From contig NZ_NCQY01000004.1 in assembly GCF_002894645.1 (NCBI RefSeq), positions 62,001 to 126,000 on the forward strand: a stretch of DNA of 64,000 bases, given 5' to 3'. The notes beneath the pieces are model-generated. The model saw nothing but the letters and a program-made list of their open reading frames with translations, had not been told where the DNA came from and ran no database searches. Shown piece by piece: positions 1 through 9,440 of this stretch (the first letter of the stretch is position 1; every line of letters starts with the position of its first letter). The translations under genes were made by a program, and so were the position numbers. Source of the stretch: Salinibacter altiplanensis. Its GTDB lineage: Bacteria; Bacteroidota; Rhodothermia; Rhodothermales; Salinibacteraceae.

Positions 1-1056
1 GTTGTGCGGGACGAGGACGGCACCGTGACCGAGCTCCGCGGCACCATCGACCCCGACACGCGGGATAGCACCGCTCCGGACGGGCGCTCGCCGGACGGAA
101 CACTGCACTGGGTGTCCGCCGCCCACGGCATTCCGTTCGAGGCGCGGCTCTACGATCGCCTCTTCGGGGTGCCCGACCCCGATGCCCGCGAGGACCACTT
201 TACCGAATTTCTGAATCCGGACTCGCTCAACGTCCGACAAGGGGTTCTGGAGCCTGCCGTGCGCGACCTGGACACCGACCAGCGGGTGCAGTTCGAGCGA
301 CAGGGCTACTTCTGGGCGGACCCGGACACGTCTCGTCCCGACGCGCTGGTGTACAACCAGATCGTGCCTCTCCGGGACACATGGAGCGGGGGCGAGGAGG
401 GCCTTACCCAGGAAGAGTTGGCCCAACAACGACGAGAAAAAGAGCAGCGCAAAGAAGAACAGAGACGGCGCTCGCTCGAGGGCAAGACCGACCCCGCCGA
501 GCATCTGGACGATGCCCAGCGGGACCGGTTCACCCACTTCCACAACGAGTTGGGCATCGACCGGGAGGATGCGGCCACCATGGCCGGGGACGACGCGCTG
601 GCGGACTTCTTCGAGCAGGCGCTGGAGCACTACGACGCCCCGGAGCCGCTCGCCAACTGGACCGTCAACGAGCTTCTCGGCCGGCTGAACGACCGGACGG
701 TGGCGGCACTTCCCCTCGGCCCGGACGAATTTGCGGACCTGGTGCGGCTCGTGGACGCAGAGGTCATCTCCACCCGCGGGGCCGACGAGGTCTTCCACGA
801 GCTCGTAGAGAACGGGGGCGATCCCGAGGCGATCGTAGACGCGCGCGACCTACGACAGGTCGACGACACCGAGGCCCTCCGCCCCACCATTCAGGCCGTT
901 CTCGGCGACCATCCCGACGAGGTGGCCCGCTATCGGGACGGGAAAAAGGGCCTCATCGGCTTCTTCATGGGACAGGTGATGCAGGCCACCGACGGCGCCG
1001 CCAACCCCGAGTTGGCCCGCACACTCCTGCAGGAGGAGCTTGAGCCCGCCGCTTGA
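1..1056 (+). CDS. glnS: Glutaminyl-tRNA synthetase, C-terminal part, fused to a YqeY/GatB-type tRNA-binding domain (5' end outside window)
   Basis: The reading frame is open from base 1, so this is the 3' part of a longer gene. The first ~128 visible residues match the anticodon-binding beta-barrels of GlnRS: HWVSAAHGIPFEARLYDRLF, FLNPDSL, VQFERQGYFWADPD and LRDTWS are family signatures. A charged linker (visible residues ~130-160, rich in E, Q, K, R) follows, then a ~190-residue helical region resembling the YqeY/GatB C-terminal domain. Such an extension is known from Deinococcus GlnRS, where it helps bind tRNA-Gln. The enzyme charges tRNA-Gln directly. It converges on gltX with ~50 bases between stops. 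The upstream catalytic core cannot be seen here. The family call is firm; the YqeY assignment is by pattern. Confidence 0.93.
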   Translation, partial: VVRDEDGTVTELRGTIDPDTRDSTAPDGRSPDGTLHWVSAAHGIPFEARLYDRLFGVPDPDAREDHFTEFLNPDSLNVRQGVLEPAVRDLDTDQRVQFERQGYFWADPDTSRPDALVYNQIVPLRDTWSGGEEGLTQEELAQQRREKEQRKEEQRRRSLEGKTDPAEHLDDAQRDRFTHFHNELGIDREDAATMAGDDALADFFEQALEHYDAPEPLANWTVNELLGRLNDRTVAALPLGPDEFADLVRLVDAEVISTRGADEVFHELVENGGDPEAIVDARDLRQVDDTEALRPTIQAVLGDHPDEVARYRDGKKGLIGFFMGQVMQATDGAANPELARTLLQEELEPAA

Positions 1057-1107
1057 CCGGTCGGCAGCCGGGGCGGCCTCGCACGCGCCCCTTCCAGTGC
1101 CATCCGA

Positions 1108-2574
1108 CTATCCCAGCGTCTCAACCGCCCGGCGCATGCGACGGAGGCAGGCCTCTTTCCCAACGGCGGCCAGCAGCCCAAACACGCCGGGGCCGTACGA
1201 ACGACCGCTCACGGCGAGCCGGGACGGATGGATGATCGCCCCCGCGCCCACATCCTTCTCGTCGGCCAGATCGCGGAGTTCGGTTTCTACCGTCTCCGTG
1301 TCGAAGGAGTCGACCGCCTCTAGCCGGTCGGCGTAGGCGAGCAGAAGATCGGCGGACTCGTCTGTCCACCGCTTCTGTACACCCTCCTCCTCGTATTCCT
1401 CCGGATCCTCGAAGAAGTAGCGGTTGTCCGTCACCACCTCGGGCACCACCTGGATGCGATCCTGCACCAGCCCACAGATCGTTCGGAGGCGCTCGTCGCC
1501 CACCTCGTCGCCCACCGCGTCCACGTGAGGACGCGCCCTCTCCGCGAGCGCGTCGACCGACAGGTCGCGGACGGAATGCTCGTTGACCCAGCGCAGCTTG
1601 TCGAGGTCGAACTGCACACCACTGGCGCCCACGCGGTCGAGACTGAAGGCGTCGATCATGTCGTCGAGCCCGAACAGTTCCTCCTCGGTGCCGGGGCTCC
1701 AGCCCAGAAGCGCCAGGAAGTTGAGGAGCGCGTCCGGCTCGTACCCGGCCTCTCGATAGTCCGTGACGTAGACGGGAATGCCCAACTCGTTGGCGTCCCG
1801 CTTCGAGAGCTTTCCGCCGTTGGGACTCAGGATCAGCGGCAGGTGCGCAAAGGCGGGCGGCTCCCACCCCAACGCGTCGTACATGAGCACGTGCTTCGGG
1901 GTCGACGAGAGCCACTCCTCCCCCCGGATGACGTGCGAGATGTCCATGAGATGGTCGTCAACGATGTTGGCCAGGTGATAGGTGGGCATCCCGTCAGACT
2001 TCATCAGCACCTGGTCGTCAATCTCCGAGGTGTCGAACGACACCGTGCCCCGGATTTCGTCTTCGACCTGCACCGACTCTTGTCGAGGGACCTTCAGCCG
2101 GATGACGTAGTCGTCACTCTCGTCGATGAGGCGCTCAACTTCCTCGTCGGACAGGGTCAGCGAGTTGCGCATCTGACGGCGCGTCGATCCGTCGTAGGCG
2201 CCGTGTGTCTCCCGCAGGTCGTCGAGCTCTTCTTCTGTATCAAACGCATAGTATGCCCGCCCGGCCTCGACGAGCTTCTGAGCGTACTCGTGGTAGTGCC
2301 CCGAGCGCTCGGACTGTCGGTACGGGGCGTAGTCGCCGCCCTGCTCGGGTCCTTCGTCGTGCTCGAGCCCCGTCCAGGCGAGGGCTTCCCGAATGTCCTC
2401 CTCCGCCCCCGGTTCGTAGCGGGCCTGGTCGGTGTCTTCGATCCGCAGCACAAAGTCACCGTCGTGCTTGCGGGCGAAGAGATAGTTGTACAGGGCCGTT
2501 CGCAGCCCGCCGATGTGCAGGCGGCCCGTGGGGCTTGGCGCGAAACGGACACGAACAGGAGTGTCGGAAGCCAT
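1108..2574 (-). CDS. gltX: Glutamyl-tRNA synthetase
   Basis: Class I synthetase that attaches glutamate to tRNA-Glu. The N-terminus [16 protein letters not shown] carries the HIGH-type motif (HIGG, residues 20-23). The second ATP motif is KLSKR (residues 255-259), and the length of 488 residues is normal for bacterial GltX. The open frame extends 15 codons further upstream, but the ATG at 2574 starts the protein immediately before the conserved catalytic core, so I use that start. The gene is divergent from the foldase cluster. A GlnRS gene lies next to it, so this GltX has no obvious need to mischarge tRNA-Gln; whether GatCAB is also present cannot be seen. Confidence 0.97.
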   Translation of the reverse strand: MASDTPVRVRFAPSPTGRLHIGGLRTALYNYLFARKHDGDFVLRIEDTDQARYEPGAEEDIREALAWTGLEHDEGPEQGGDYAPYRQSERSGHYHEYAQKLVEAGRAYYAFDTEEELDDLRETHGAYDGSTRRQMRNSLTLSDEEVERLIDESDDYVIRLKVPRQESVQVEDEIRGTVSFDTSEIDDQVLMKSDGMPTYHLANIVDDHLMDISHVIRGEEWLSSTPKHVLMYDALGWEPPAFAHLPLILSPNGGKLSKRDANELGIPVYVTDYREAGYEPDALLNFLALLGWSPGTEEELFGLDDMIDAFSLDRVGASGVQFDLDKLRWVNEHSVRDLSVDALAERARPHVDAVGDEVGDERLRTICGLVQDRIQVVPEVVTDNRYFFEDPEEYEEEGVQKRWTDESADLLLAYADRLEAVDSFDTETVETELRDLADEKDVGAGAIIHPSRLAVSGRSYGPGVFGLLAAVGKEACLRRMRRAVETLG

Positions 2575-2937
2575 TGTGGCGGGGACGTTGCGTGTGGGAG
2601 AAGAACTGAGGCAAAACACTCAGGCATCACCCGTCCCATCGCGGAGAGTGCACGGGACAAATGGGCTGGACCTGAAGAGCGCTTTGTTGTAAAACACGCA
2701 TGTCCCCCAGTTCCGGAGCGAAACGGAATTGTCGGGGGATTTGCGAACTATGGTGCCCGAATTCTGCGGTCTACAACCAACGCCGTTACGACCGAGAACC
2801 CACCGCACCGTGACTGCGCATCAATCCCCAATGCAAACCGTATCTTCCGGTTGCAATCTGCGGGCCCAGTTCGCTAGCATGTGAGCCTCTCCTCTTCTTT
2901 CTGGGACCACCGCCACTCGGTTCGCCCCCCCATGGCC
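2575..2937. other. Divergent intergenic region, gltX / foldase cluster
   Basis: About 360 bases separate the gltX start from the likely ATG of the first foldase gene. It must contain the promoters for both directions. I see no convincing small gene, RNA or operator here; the short overlapping frames are Arg/Ser/Pro-rich, unlike the acidic proteins of this genome. Confidence 0.5.
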
Positions 2938-4938
2938 ATGGCTCGCCTCAGACGCACACTCGGCCTTCTTTTCCTTGCCGCCTTCGGGATTGCCTGCGGG
3001 GTCGGCTCGGAAGCGACCGAGGAGACCTCCGGCGCTCCATCGCCCGAGGATGCACCTGTGGCCCGCTACGCCGACACGGTCATCACGCTCGCCGAACTGG
3101 ATTCGGCGTTCATCGACGCGGCGGGTGGCCCCGAGGCCGCGGCCGACAGCTCCCTCCACACCTACCGGAACTTCCTCGATCAATACCTCCATTTTCGCCT
3201 GAAAGTACGCGCCGCCCGCGACGCCGGCCTCGACACCCTCCCGCGCGTCCAGCGGAACGTCCACGACTATCGGCAACAACAGGCCCGCCCCCAGCTTCTG
3301 CGCGAAGAGGTGTACGGGCCCCTTGCGCGCACTCTGCACGAGCGCCGGACCCAGGCCGTGGACGTGAGCCACATCCTGATCCGCCCCGCCTCGTCCCGCG
3401 ACACGCTCGGGGCCTACCGCACGGCCCACGCCATTGCCGACTCGATTGGGCAGGGCATCCCGTTTGGCGACCTGGCCGTCCGAAACTCCGACGCCCCCGC
3501 GGCCCAAGAGAAAGGCCGTCGGGGCTACCGGGGCCGGCTCGGCTACCTCCAGGCCGGAGAGATCGTAAAGCCGTTCGAGGACCGCATGTACGCCCTGGCG
3601 CCGGGCGAGACGAGCAACGTGTTCCGGACCAAGTTTGGCTACCACATTCTTAAGGTCCACGACCGGCGCCCCGCGGGGCAGCCCATTGAACTGTCCCACC
3701 TCCTGCGCCGTCCGCAGGACGACACCGCCGCCGCCCACCGCCTACTCGACTCCCTTCGGACGGAGATTTTGGAGGGGGCGTTGTCGTTTGCCGAGGCGGC
3801 CCGGGCGTACTCTCAGGATCGACAATCGGCCTCGGAGGGCGGGGCCCTCGGCGAGGTCGCCCCTCGGGCACTTCCCCCCGCCCTCCGCACTACCGTGGCG
3901 GCGCTAGATTCGGTCGGCGCGGTTTCGGGGATCGTCCAGAGCCGCTTCGGGTCCCACCTCTTGAAGCTCACCGGCCGACAGGAGCGACAGTCCTTCGACG
4001 AAGCGTACGACGAGCTACAGGACCGCCTCACTGGCCGGCCGCGGACCAGGCAGCGCAAGGCGGACGTCGCCCGAGCAATCCGTGCGGACGTCGGGGCCAC
4101 GGTGGACACCGCTCGTCTTCGTGCGGCCGCCCGGGTCGCCTCGGTGGACTCCCTCGCCCGTCCCCTTCTGACGTACACCGACACCCTGTCCGGCGCCGCT
4201 CCTTCAGCGGCTACCCTGGGCGACTCAACCTACACCGTTGTCCAGGTGGCCCGCCACCTGATGCAGATGGACGGGGGGGCACAGACGACGGTGGCGGGCC
4301 TGATTGCGTCTTTTCTGAATGAAAAGGCCCTCCAATACGCCGCCACGCGCCGGGCCCAGAGCGATCCGACCCTTCGTCGGAGGGTGGCGGCGTACCGCGA
4401 CGGGACACTTCTCTTTCGCTACATGCGGGACTCAGTCTGGACCGCCGCGGCCCAGGACACCGCGGGCCTGCGGAACACATATCGGCAGAACCGCAACGAG
4501 TATCAGGTTTCCGAGCGCACACGCGTCCTTGCCCTCCGTGCTCCCGCAGATTCGGTACTGCGTCCCTACGCCACGCTTTACGAGCACAGTTCTTCGATCC
4601 CGGCCGTTCTGGACGCTGCCGTGGCTGATTCCCTCGTCTCCACCGACACTGTGTACGTCACCGCCCGCTCCGCGGACGTCTACCGGTCGGTCCGTACGGC
4701 GGGCGACGGGGATGCGGTGGGCCCATTGGCCCAGGACGACGAGTCGCTGTTCCTGATTCGGGATACGCGTCTCCCGCCTCGTCCCATGCGGTTCGAGGAG
4801 GCCCGAAGCCGCGTCGTACAGGATCACCAGGACCGCCTCGAGCAGCGGGTCCTGCGTCGACTGCGGGCGCGATACGACGTGGAGACGTTCCCGGAACGCC
4901 TCCGCCCGCCAGTCAGTGACGCCCCCACAGCCCCCTGA
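2938..4938 (+). CDS. Peptidyl-prolyl cis-trans isomerase lipoprotein with two parvulin domains (PpiC/PpiD/SurA type)
   Basis: Predicted envelope foldase of ~666 residues. The start at 2938 (or 2932, two ATGs apart) gives a signal sequence ending in FGIACG, a slightly imperfect lipobox that would anchor the protein by a lipidated Cys. After an N-terminal SurA-like helical region come two parvulin modules: one with VDVSHILIRP and FGYHILKVHDR (about residues 140-245), one with ELSHLLRRP and FGSHLLKLTGR (about 250-350). A long C-terminal region has no recognisable domain. It is the first of three consecutive foldase genes on this strand; the next starts about 20 bases downstream. An upstream in-frame GTG at 2881 would place 19 residues before the signal peptide and is less likely. 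Confidence 0.9.
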   Translation: MARLRRTLGLLFLAAFGIACGVGSEATEETSGAPSPEDAPVARYADTVITLAELDSAFIDAAGGPEAAADSSLHTYRNFLDQYLHFRLKVRAARDAGLDTLPRVQRNVHDYRQQQARPQLLREEVYGPLARTLHERRTQAVDVSHILIRPASSRDTLGAYRTAHAIADSIGQGIPFGDLAVRNSDAPAAQEKGRRGYRGRLGYLQAGEIVKPFEDRMYALAPGETSNVFRTKFGYHILKVHDRRPAGQPIELSHLLRRPQDDTAAAHRLLDSLRTEILEGALSFAEAARAYSQDRQSASEGGALGEVAPRALPPALRTTVAALDSVGAVSGIVQSRFGSHLLKLTGRQERQSFDEAYDELQDRLTGRPRTRQRKADVARAIRADVGATVDTARLRAAARVASVDSLARPLLTYTDTLSGAAPSAATLGDSTYTVVQVARHLMQMDGGAQTTVAGLIASFLNEKALQYAATRRAQSDPTLRRRVAAYRDGTLLFRYMRDSVWTAAAQDTAGLRNTYRQNRNEYQVSERTRVLALRAPADSVLRPYATLYEHSSSIPAVLDAAVADSLVSTDTVYVTARSADVYRSVRTAGDGDAVGPLAQDDESLFLIRDTRLPPRPMRFEEARSRVVQDHQDRLEQRVLRRLRARYDVETFPERLRPPVSDAPTAP

Positions 4939-4960
4939 TCGCACGGCCTCCGTTCCTTCC

Positions 4961-5836
4961 ATGTCCTCCATGCCCATCTGCGCCACGTGCCCCCGCGTCC
5001 TCTTGGTCCTCGTGCTTCTGGGCACAGGGATTGTCGGGTGCCAGACCGAGACGCCCCCCGACTCCTACGTTGCTCGCGTGGGGACGAACTACCTGACCGA
5101 GGCCGACCTGACCCGGATGCTCACCAGCATGGGACCGGTTCGCGACTCCAGCGGGGCCCGGCAGCAGGCGATTGATCAGTGGGTTACCCGCACGCTCCTG
5201 TACCGGGAAGCCGAGCGCCTGAACCTTGGCTCCAACGAGGCGGTCCAGCGGCGACTGCGGCGCCAGCGACGCTCCGTGCTGGTGTCGGCCCTGCGGACCC
5301 GGTTCGAAGAGGAAACCGACACGCGTCCCACCGCCGGGGAGGTACGCACGTATTTTGAGCGCCACAAGGAGAAACTGCGCCTCCAGGAGCCGTACGTGCG
5401 TGTCCAGTGCCTGACCCTCTCAGACCGTACAACAGCCCGAACTGTCCGGCGGGAGCTGCGCAGGCCTCCCGCACCGCCCGACACCGCCTGGGCCCGGCTC
5501 GTCGCAGAGTACGCCACGTACACAACCCAGGCCCGCCGACTGTCTCAACAGTTTCTTCCCCGAAGTCAACTCGGGCAGCAACTTCCCCCCGCCCTCACAA
5601 GCCGCGTCGAGGACTTGCAGGAGGGGGAAACCACACCGGTCGTTCAGGCCAACGGACGCTATCACGTGCTCCGCCTCGACCGCCGAATGCCAGAGGGCAC
5701 GCCACCGGAGCTCAACTGGATTGAGCCCAAAATTCGTCGCCGCCTCCGAATCCGCGCCCGGAAACAGATCCAGGCAACCGAGGTTCAACGCCTGCGCAAC
5801 AGAGCCCAGGCCGACGGGGTGCTCGAATTGCCGTAG
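4961..5836 (+). CDS. SurA-like peptidyl-prolyl isomerase lipoprotein
   Basis: Predicted periplasmic lipoprotein of ~291 residues. The chosen start (ATG 4961; ATG 4970 is also possible) gives a signal peptide with a clear lipobox, GIVGC, around residue 26. The mature part has a SurA-type N-terminal helical domain (YVARVGTNYLTEADLTRML, VTRTLLYREAERL) and a C-terminal half with degenerate parvulin character (NGRYHVLRLDRR), lacking the canonical HIL signature. It may therefore work mainly as a chaperone. An in-frame GTG at 4916 would overlap the preceding gene and push the signal peptide inward. It sits between a double-parvulin lipoprotein and surA, probably in the same transcript. Confidence 0.85.
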   Translation: MSSMPICATCPRVLLVLVLLGTGIVGCQTETPPDSYVARVGTNYLTEADLTRMLTSMGPVRDSSGARQQAIDQWVTRTLLYREAERLNLGSNEAVQRRLRRQRRSVLVSALRTRFEEETDTRPTAGEVRTYFERHKEKLRLQEPYVRVQCLTLSDRTTARTVRRELRRPPAPPDTAWARLVAEYATYTTQARRLSQQFLPRSQLGQQLPPALTSRVEDLQEGETTPVVQANGRYHVLRLDRRMPEGTPPELNWIEPKIRRRLRIRARKQIQATEVQRLRNRAQADGVLELP

Positions 5837-5891
5837 CCTCTCTCCACTGTGCCCCGTCGTTCATCCCTCTTCGAATACGAGTCGTACTTGC

Positions 5892-7286
5892 ATGCATCAC
5901 GTGTGTCGCACCTTCGCATCTTCCTTTCGATACGGTGGCGGCCCACTGCTTGGGGCCGTCCTGCTTCTTGCGAGCATGGCGCCCGGCGCCGCCCACGGGC
6001 AAGACACGCAGGTGATAGACCGCATCGCCGCCGTCGTGGGGGATGAGATTGTCCTTAAGTCTGAGGTCGACCAGCTCGTCCGCCGCCAAACCCGACAGCA
6101 AAGCGTTTCTTATTCCAACCGCCTCTGGATGGAGGCCCTGCGACAACTCGTCGACCAGCGGCTTCTGGCGGAGGAGGCGCGTCGCGACACGACCATCACG
6201 GTCTCCGATCAGCAACTGAGCGATCAGCTCGACCGCCGGATCGAACAGTACGTCCAGCGCGCAGGGAGCGAGGAGCGCCTGGAGCAGGCGTACGGCAAGA
6301 GCATCCTCGAAATCAAGGAGCAGTTTCGGGAGGACCTCCGGGGCCAGATTTTGTCTCAGCAGCTGCGGCGGCGGCGCATGCAGAACATCGACATCACGCC
6401 CAGCGAGGTTCGGCAATGGTTCGAAGAGATCCCCCAGGATTCACTGCCTCAGCTTCCCAAGACCGTTCGCCTTTCCCACATCGTGCGGTACCCAAAGCCC
6501 ACGGAGGAGTCCCGTCAGCAGGCGAAGGCCCTGATTGCTTCCGTGCGGGATTCCGTCGTGGACGGCGGAGCCTCCCTCGAGGCCATGGCCCGTCAGTTCT
6601 CCGCTCCGGATGCCGCCGGCACCTCCTCTGGGGGCCTCACCAACGTAGACCTCGACGACCTCGTCCCGGAGTTTGCCGCGGTCGCGTCCCGCACCCCTGT
6701 GGGCACAGTGTCTCAGCCCTTCTACAACAAGAGCCAGAATGGCTTTCACATCCTCCGAATCGATGCCAAGGATGGAAGCACCGTGGACCTCCACCACGTG
6801 CTCATCAAGCCCGACGCCCCCAGTGGGGAGCGTGCCAAGGAGTACCTGAGTGCCGTGCGCGACACCCTTCTCAGTGACAGCGACATTCCCTTCGAGCGCA
6901 TGGCCCGGCGCCACTCCGAGGAGGACCGGACGGCCCAAAATGGCGGTCGCGTGACTGATCCAGAATCCGACACGCGGGACCTGGTCCTGGACGCTCTCGG
7001 CCCCTCTTGGACCCAGACGATCCGGAGCCTAGAGCCCGGGGACATCAGCGAACCCTCGCGCGTGGAGTTGCTAAACGGCGATGAGGCCTACCACATCGTC
7101 CGCCTTGAGCGGCGCGTGCCGGCCCACCGCGCCAGCCTCGAGACCGATTACGACCGCATCCGCCAGCTTGCCCTTCGGGACAAGCGCAGCCGAAAGATGC
7201 AGGAGTGGACCGACCAGCTTCGAGAAAGCATCTACGTTGACATTCGCATTACCGAGTCGGAGCTGACGGCCATGCGCCGCCGCTAG
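5892..7286 (+). CDS. surA: SurA-type periplasmic chaperone / peptidyl-prolyl isomerase
   Basis: Outer-membrane-protein chaperone of ~464 residues. The ATG at 5892 gives a classic Sec signal peptide (hydrophobic LLGAVLLLASMAPGAAHG) cleaved before QDTQVIDRIAAVVGDEIVLK, the hallmark start of mature SurA. The open frame continues ~57 codons upstream, overlapping the previous gene, but that part has no signal-like features. Two parvulin modules follow: VRLSHIVRYPKP to GFHILRIDAK, and VDLHHVLIKPDA to AYHIVRLERR. It is third in the foldase cluster. SurA normally escorts beta-barrel proteins to the BAM complex. Confidence 0.93.
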   Translation: MHHVCRTFASSFRYGGGPLLGAVLLLASMAPGAAHGQDTQVIDRIAAVVGDEIVLKSEVDQLVRRQTRQQSVSYSNRLWMEALRQLVDQRLLAEEARRDTTITVSDQQLSDQLDRRIEQYVQRAGSEERLEQAYGKSILEIKEQFREDLRGQILSQQLRRRRMQNIDITPSEVRQWFEEIPQDSLPQLPKTVRLSHIVRYPKPTEESRQQAKALIASVRDSVVDGGASLEAMARQFSAPDAAGTSSGGLTNVDLDDLVPEFAAVASRTPVGTVSQPFYNKSQNGFHILRIDAKDGSTVDLHHVLIKPDAPSGERAKEYLSAVRDTLLSDSDIPFERMARRHSEEDRTAQNGGRVTDPESDTRDLVLDALGPSWTQTIRSLEPGDISEPSRVELLNGDEAYHIVRLERRVPAHRASLETDYDRIRQLALRDKRSRKMQEWTDQLRESIYVDIRITESELTAMRRR

Positions 7287-7287
7287 T

Positions 7288-7319
7288 CCCCACACTCGGG
7301 TGCCAATTTTCGTGTGGGG
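7288..7319 (+). terminator. Hairpin after surA, possible weak terminator
   Basis: A perfect 8-bp inverted repeat (CCCCACAC at 7288-7295, GTGTGGGG at 7312-7319) with a 16-base loop starts two bases after the surA stop codon. No T-run follows, so intrinsic termination is doubtful; it may act as an attenuating or mRNA-stabilising hairpin between surA and the MoxR gene. Confidence 0.35.
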
Positions 7320-7361
7320 TCCCGCCGAAGGACCTCGTTCTGCTCCTGAGTCAATGTCTCC

Positions 7362-8360
7362 ATGCCTCCGTCCCCGTCGTCCTCTCCCCCGCAGGACCCC
7401 GAAACGCTCGACGACCTCAGCACCGCCTACGACCGCCTCCGTCGGGAGATTGGCAAGGTGATCGTCGGGCAGGAGGACATCATCGAAATGGTGGTGGTCT
7501 GCCTCATGGCCCGTGGGCATACCCTTTTGATCGGGGTCCCGGGCCTCGCCAAGACCCTTCTGGTACGCACCCTCGCCGGGGCGCTCAACTTGGACTTTAG
7601 CCGGATCCAGTTCACCCCCGATCTCATGCCCAGTGACATTACCGGGACGGAGATCATCCAGGACACCCACGACGGGCGTCACTTCGAGTTCGCAGCCGGG
7701 CCCATTTTCGCAAACGTCATCCTCGCAGACGAAATTAACCGCACCCCCCCCAAAACGCAGGCGGCCCTCTTGGAGGCCATGCAGGAGCAGCATGTCACCG
7801 CCGCGGGCGAGACCCACGCACTGGACGATCCCTTCTTCGTTCTCGCCACGCAAAATCCCATTGAGCAGGAGGGCACCTACCCCCTGCCTGAGGCCCAGCT
7901 GGACCGCTTCATGCTGAACCTCTGGCTCGATTACCCCTCGTTCGACGAGGAAACTGAGGTGGTCCGCAGCACGACCACCGGCTCCGAATCGGAGGTCTCC
8001 CCCGTCATGAGTGCCAACGAACTGCAGACGTACCAAGAGTTTGTTCGGCAAATCCCGGTCGCCGACAATGTCATCGAGCATGCCGTCCAGCTGGTCACCC
8101 GAACCCGCCCTGAGTCCGAGGATGCCCCAGAGTTCATCCAGGACTACCTGAGCTACGGCGCCGGCCCCCGGGCCTCCCAATACCTGGTGCTGGGCGCAAA
8201 GGCCCTCTCTGCCCTGGACGGGCGCATGACCCCCGTGGAGGCCGACATTCGCCGGATGGCCATCCCGGTCCTGCGGCACCGCATCGTTCCGAGCTTCAAC
8301 GCGGAGGCGGACGACGTGTCGTCGGTCGACCTGATCGACCAACTCCTTGACGAGATGTAA
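7362..8360 (+). CDS. MoxR-family AAA+ ATPase
   Basis: 332-residue AAA+ ATPase. Walker A reads GVPGLAKT, Walker B is ILADEINR, and sensor-type ATQNPIEQEGTYPLPEAQLDRF follows in conserved spacing. MoxR ATPases act as chaperones, usually with VWA-domain partners. They commonly sit in a moxR-DUF58-VWA cluster, but here the next gene encodes a ferredoxin-NADP reductase, so the usual partners are absent locally. The gene is 75 bases downstream of surA and could be read from the foldase promoter. The family is certain; the client is unknown. Confidence 0.93.
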   Translation: MPPSPSSSPPQDPETLDDLSTAYDRLRREIGKVIVGQEDIIEMVVVCLMARGHTLLIGVPGLAKTLLVRTLAGALNLDFSRIQFTPDLMPSDITGTEIIQDTHDGRHFEFAAGPIFANVILADEINRTPPKTQAALLEAMQEQHVTAAGETHALDDPFFVLATQNPIEQEGTYPLPEAQLDRFMLNLWLDYPSFDEETEVVRSTTTGSESEVSPVMSANELQTYQEFVRQIPVADNVIEHAVQLVTRTRPESEDAPEFIQDYLSYGAGPRASQYLVLGAKALSALDGRMTPVEADIRRMAIPVLRHRIVPSFNAEADDVSSVDLIDQLLDEM

Positions 8361-8541
8361 CGGCATTTTGGAGACGCCCGTTGGGCGGACGAAAACTCGC
8401 CCCCCCACCACCGGTAGCATGACATCGGACGGCCCGGCCCTGAGTGGGCCTCCCGAGGATTCTTTCCCGAAGCGCCGATCGGCCGCCGCGCCGCGCGGGT
8501 GAGGCCTGTGCTAGTTTCCTCATGAAGCTGCCGAACGTAGA

Positions 8542-9312
8542 ATGGATGCCTCGCAGTATAGCCGGTTGACCTTTGTGGAACGGGTGGACGTTTCCGACGA
8601 GCTGGCGATCTTTCGCCTTCGGGCCGACACCCCCGTCGACTTTACACCGGGGCAGTACGCCACCATTGGGCTCAGGAACGGCGACCAGGACCGCCCGCTT
8701 CTTCGTCCGTACTCGGTGGTCTCGGCCCCCGGCTGCACGGAGCTTGAGTTCTTTATCGAACGGGTTGACGACGGCGCCCTTACGCCGAGGCTCTGGAACC
8801 TGGACGAGGGAGCCAACCTGTGGATGCGGGACAAGATCGTGGGCCGGTTCACGCTGGATCCGAACCGTTCCCATCACCTCATGGCCGCAACGGTCACCGG
8901 CGTGGGGCCGTACGTCAGCATCGTCCGCGATCAGCTGCGAGAATGCCGGGCCGGGCGCCTGGACGCACCGGACTCCATGCTGGTTCTGCACGGGGCAAGC
9001 CGGTCCTGGGAGTTGGGCACATATCTCGACGAACTCCAGTCGCTGGCCGCCCGGATGGACTGGTTCGAGTATGTGCCGACTGTGAGTCGTCCCTGGGAAG
9101 ACCCCGACTGGGACGGCGAGTGCGGACGGGTGGAGGACGTGCTGCGGAAGCACTTGGATGCCGCCTCATTCGCCCCGTCCGACAGCGCCGCCTACACCTG
9201 TGGCCACCCAAAAATGATCGACAAGGCCCAGGGCATTCTCCAGCGTGCTGGGTTTGAGGAGGGGGCAATTCACGAAGAGAAATACTTTGTCGAGCGTAGC
9301 GGGGGCGGGTAG
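8542..9312 (+). CDS. fpr: Ferredoxin-NADP(+) reductase (Fpr type)
   Basis: 256-residue flavoenzyme of the FNR superfamily, expected to exchange electrons between NADPH and ferredoxin or flavodoxin in the cytoplasm. The FAD-binding signature RPYSVVSAP and the upstream FTPGQYATIGL are present (residues ~33-60). The NADP-binding half has GVGPYVSIVRDQL and AYTCGHPKMID. The C-terminus HEEKYFVERSGGG has an aromatic residue near the end, as expected for the bacterial Fpr subclass. It is preceded by ~180 bases without a gene and followed by fxsA. Confidence 0.9.
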   Translation: MDASQYSRLTFVERVDVSDELAIFRLRADTPVDFTPGQYATIGLRNGDQDRPLLRPYSVVSAPGCTELEFFIERVDDGALTPRLWNLDEGANLWMRDKIVGRFTLDPNRSHHLMAATVTGVGPYVSIVRDQLRECRAGRLDAPDSMLVLHGASRSWELGTYLDELQSLAARMDWFEYVPTVSRPWEDPDWDGECGRVEDVLRKHLDAASFAPSDSAAYTCGHPKMIDKAQGILQRAGFEEGAIHEEKYFVERSGGG

Positions 9313-9440
9313 TCTCCACGACCGGAACCGAACGCCCCCCACAGGGAACCGTACACCGGTCGGTAGATTTCCTTTTGCGCCCTCTAAGACGGAGGAAGGC
9401 TCTCCATCTGTCCGCCACCAGCCCCGTCCGGGATTGTCCC

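Noticed and set aside
1525-2877. Long plus-strand open frame opposite gltX
   Set aside because: Shadow of gltX caused by high GC; the opposite strand encodes the recognisable synthetase.
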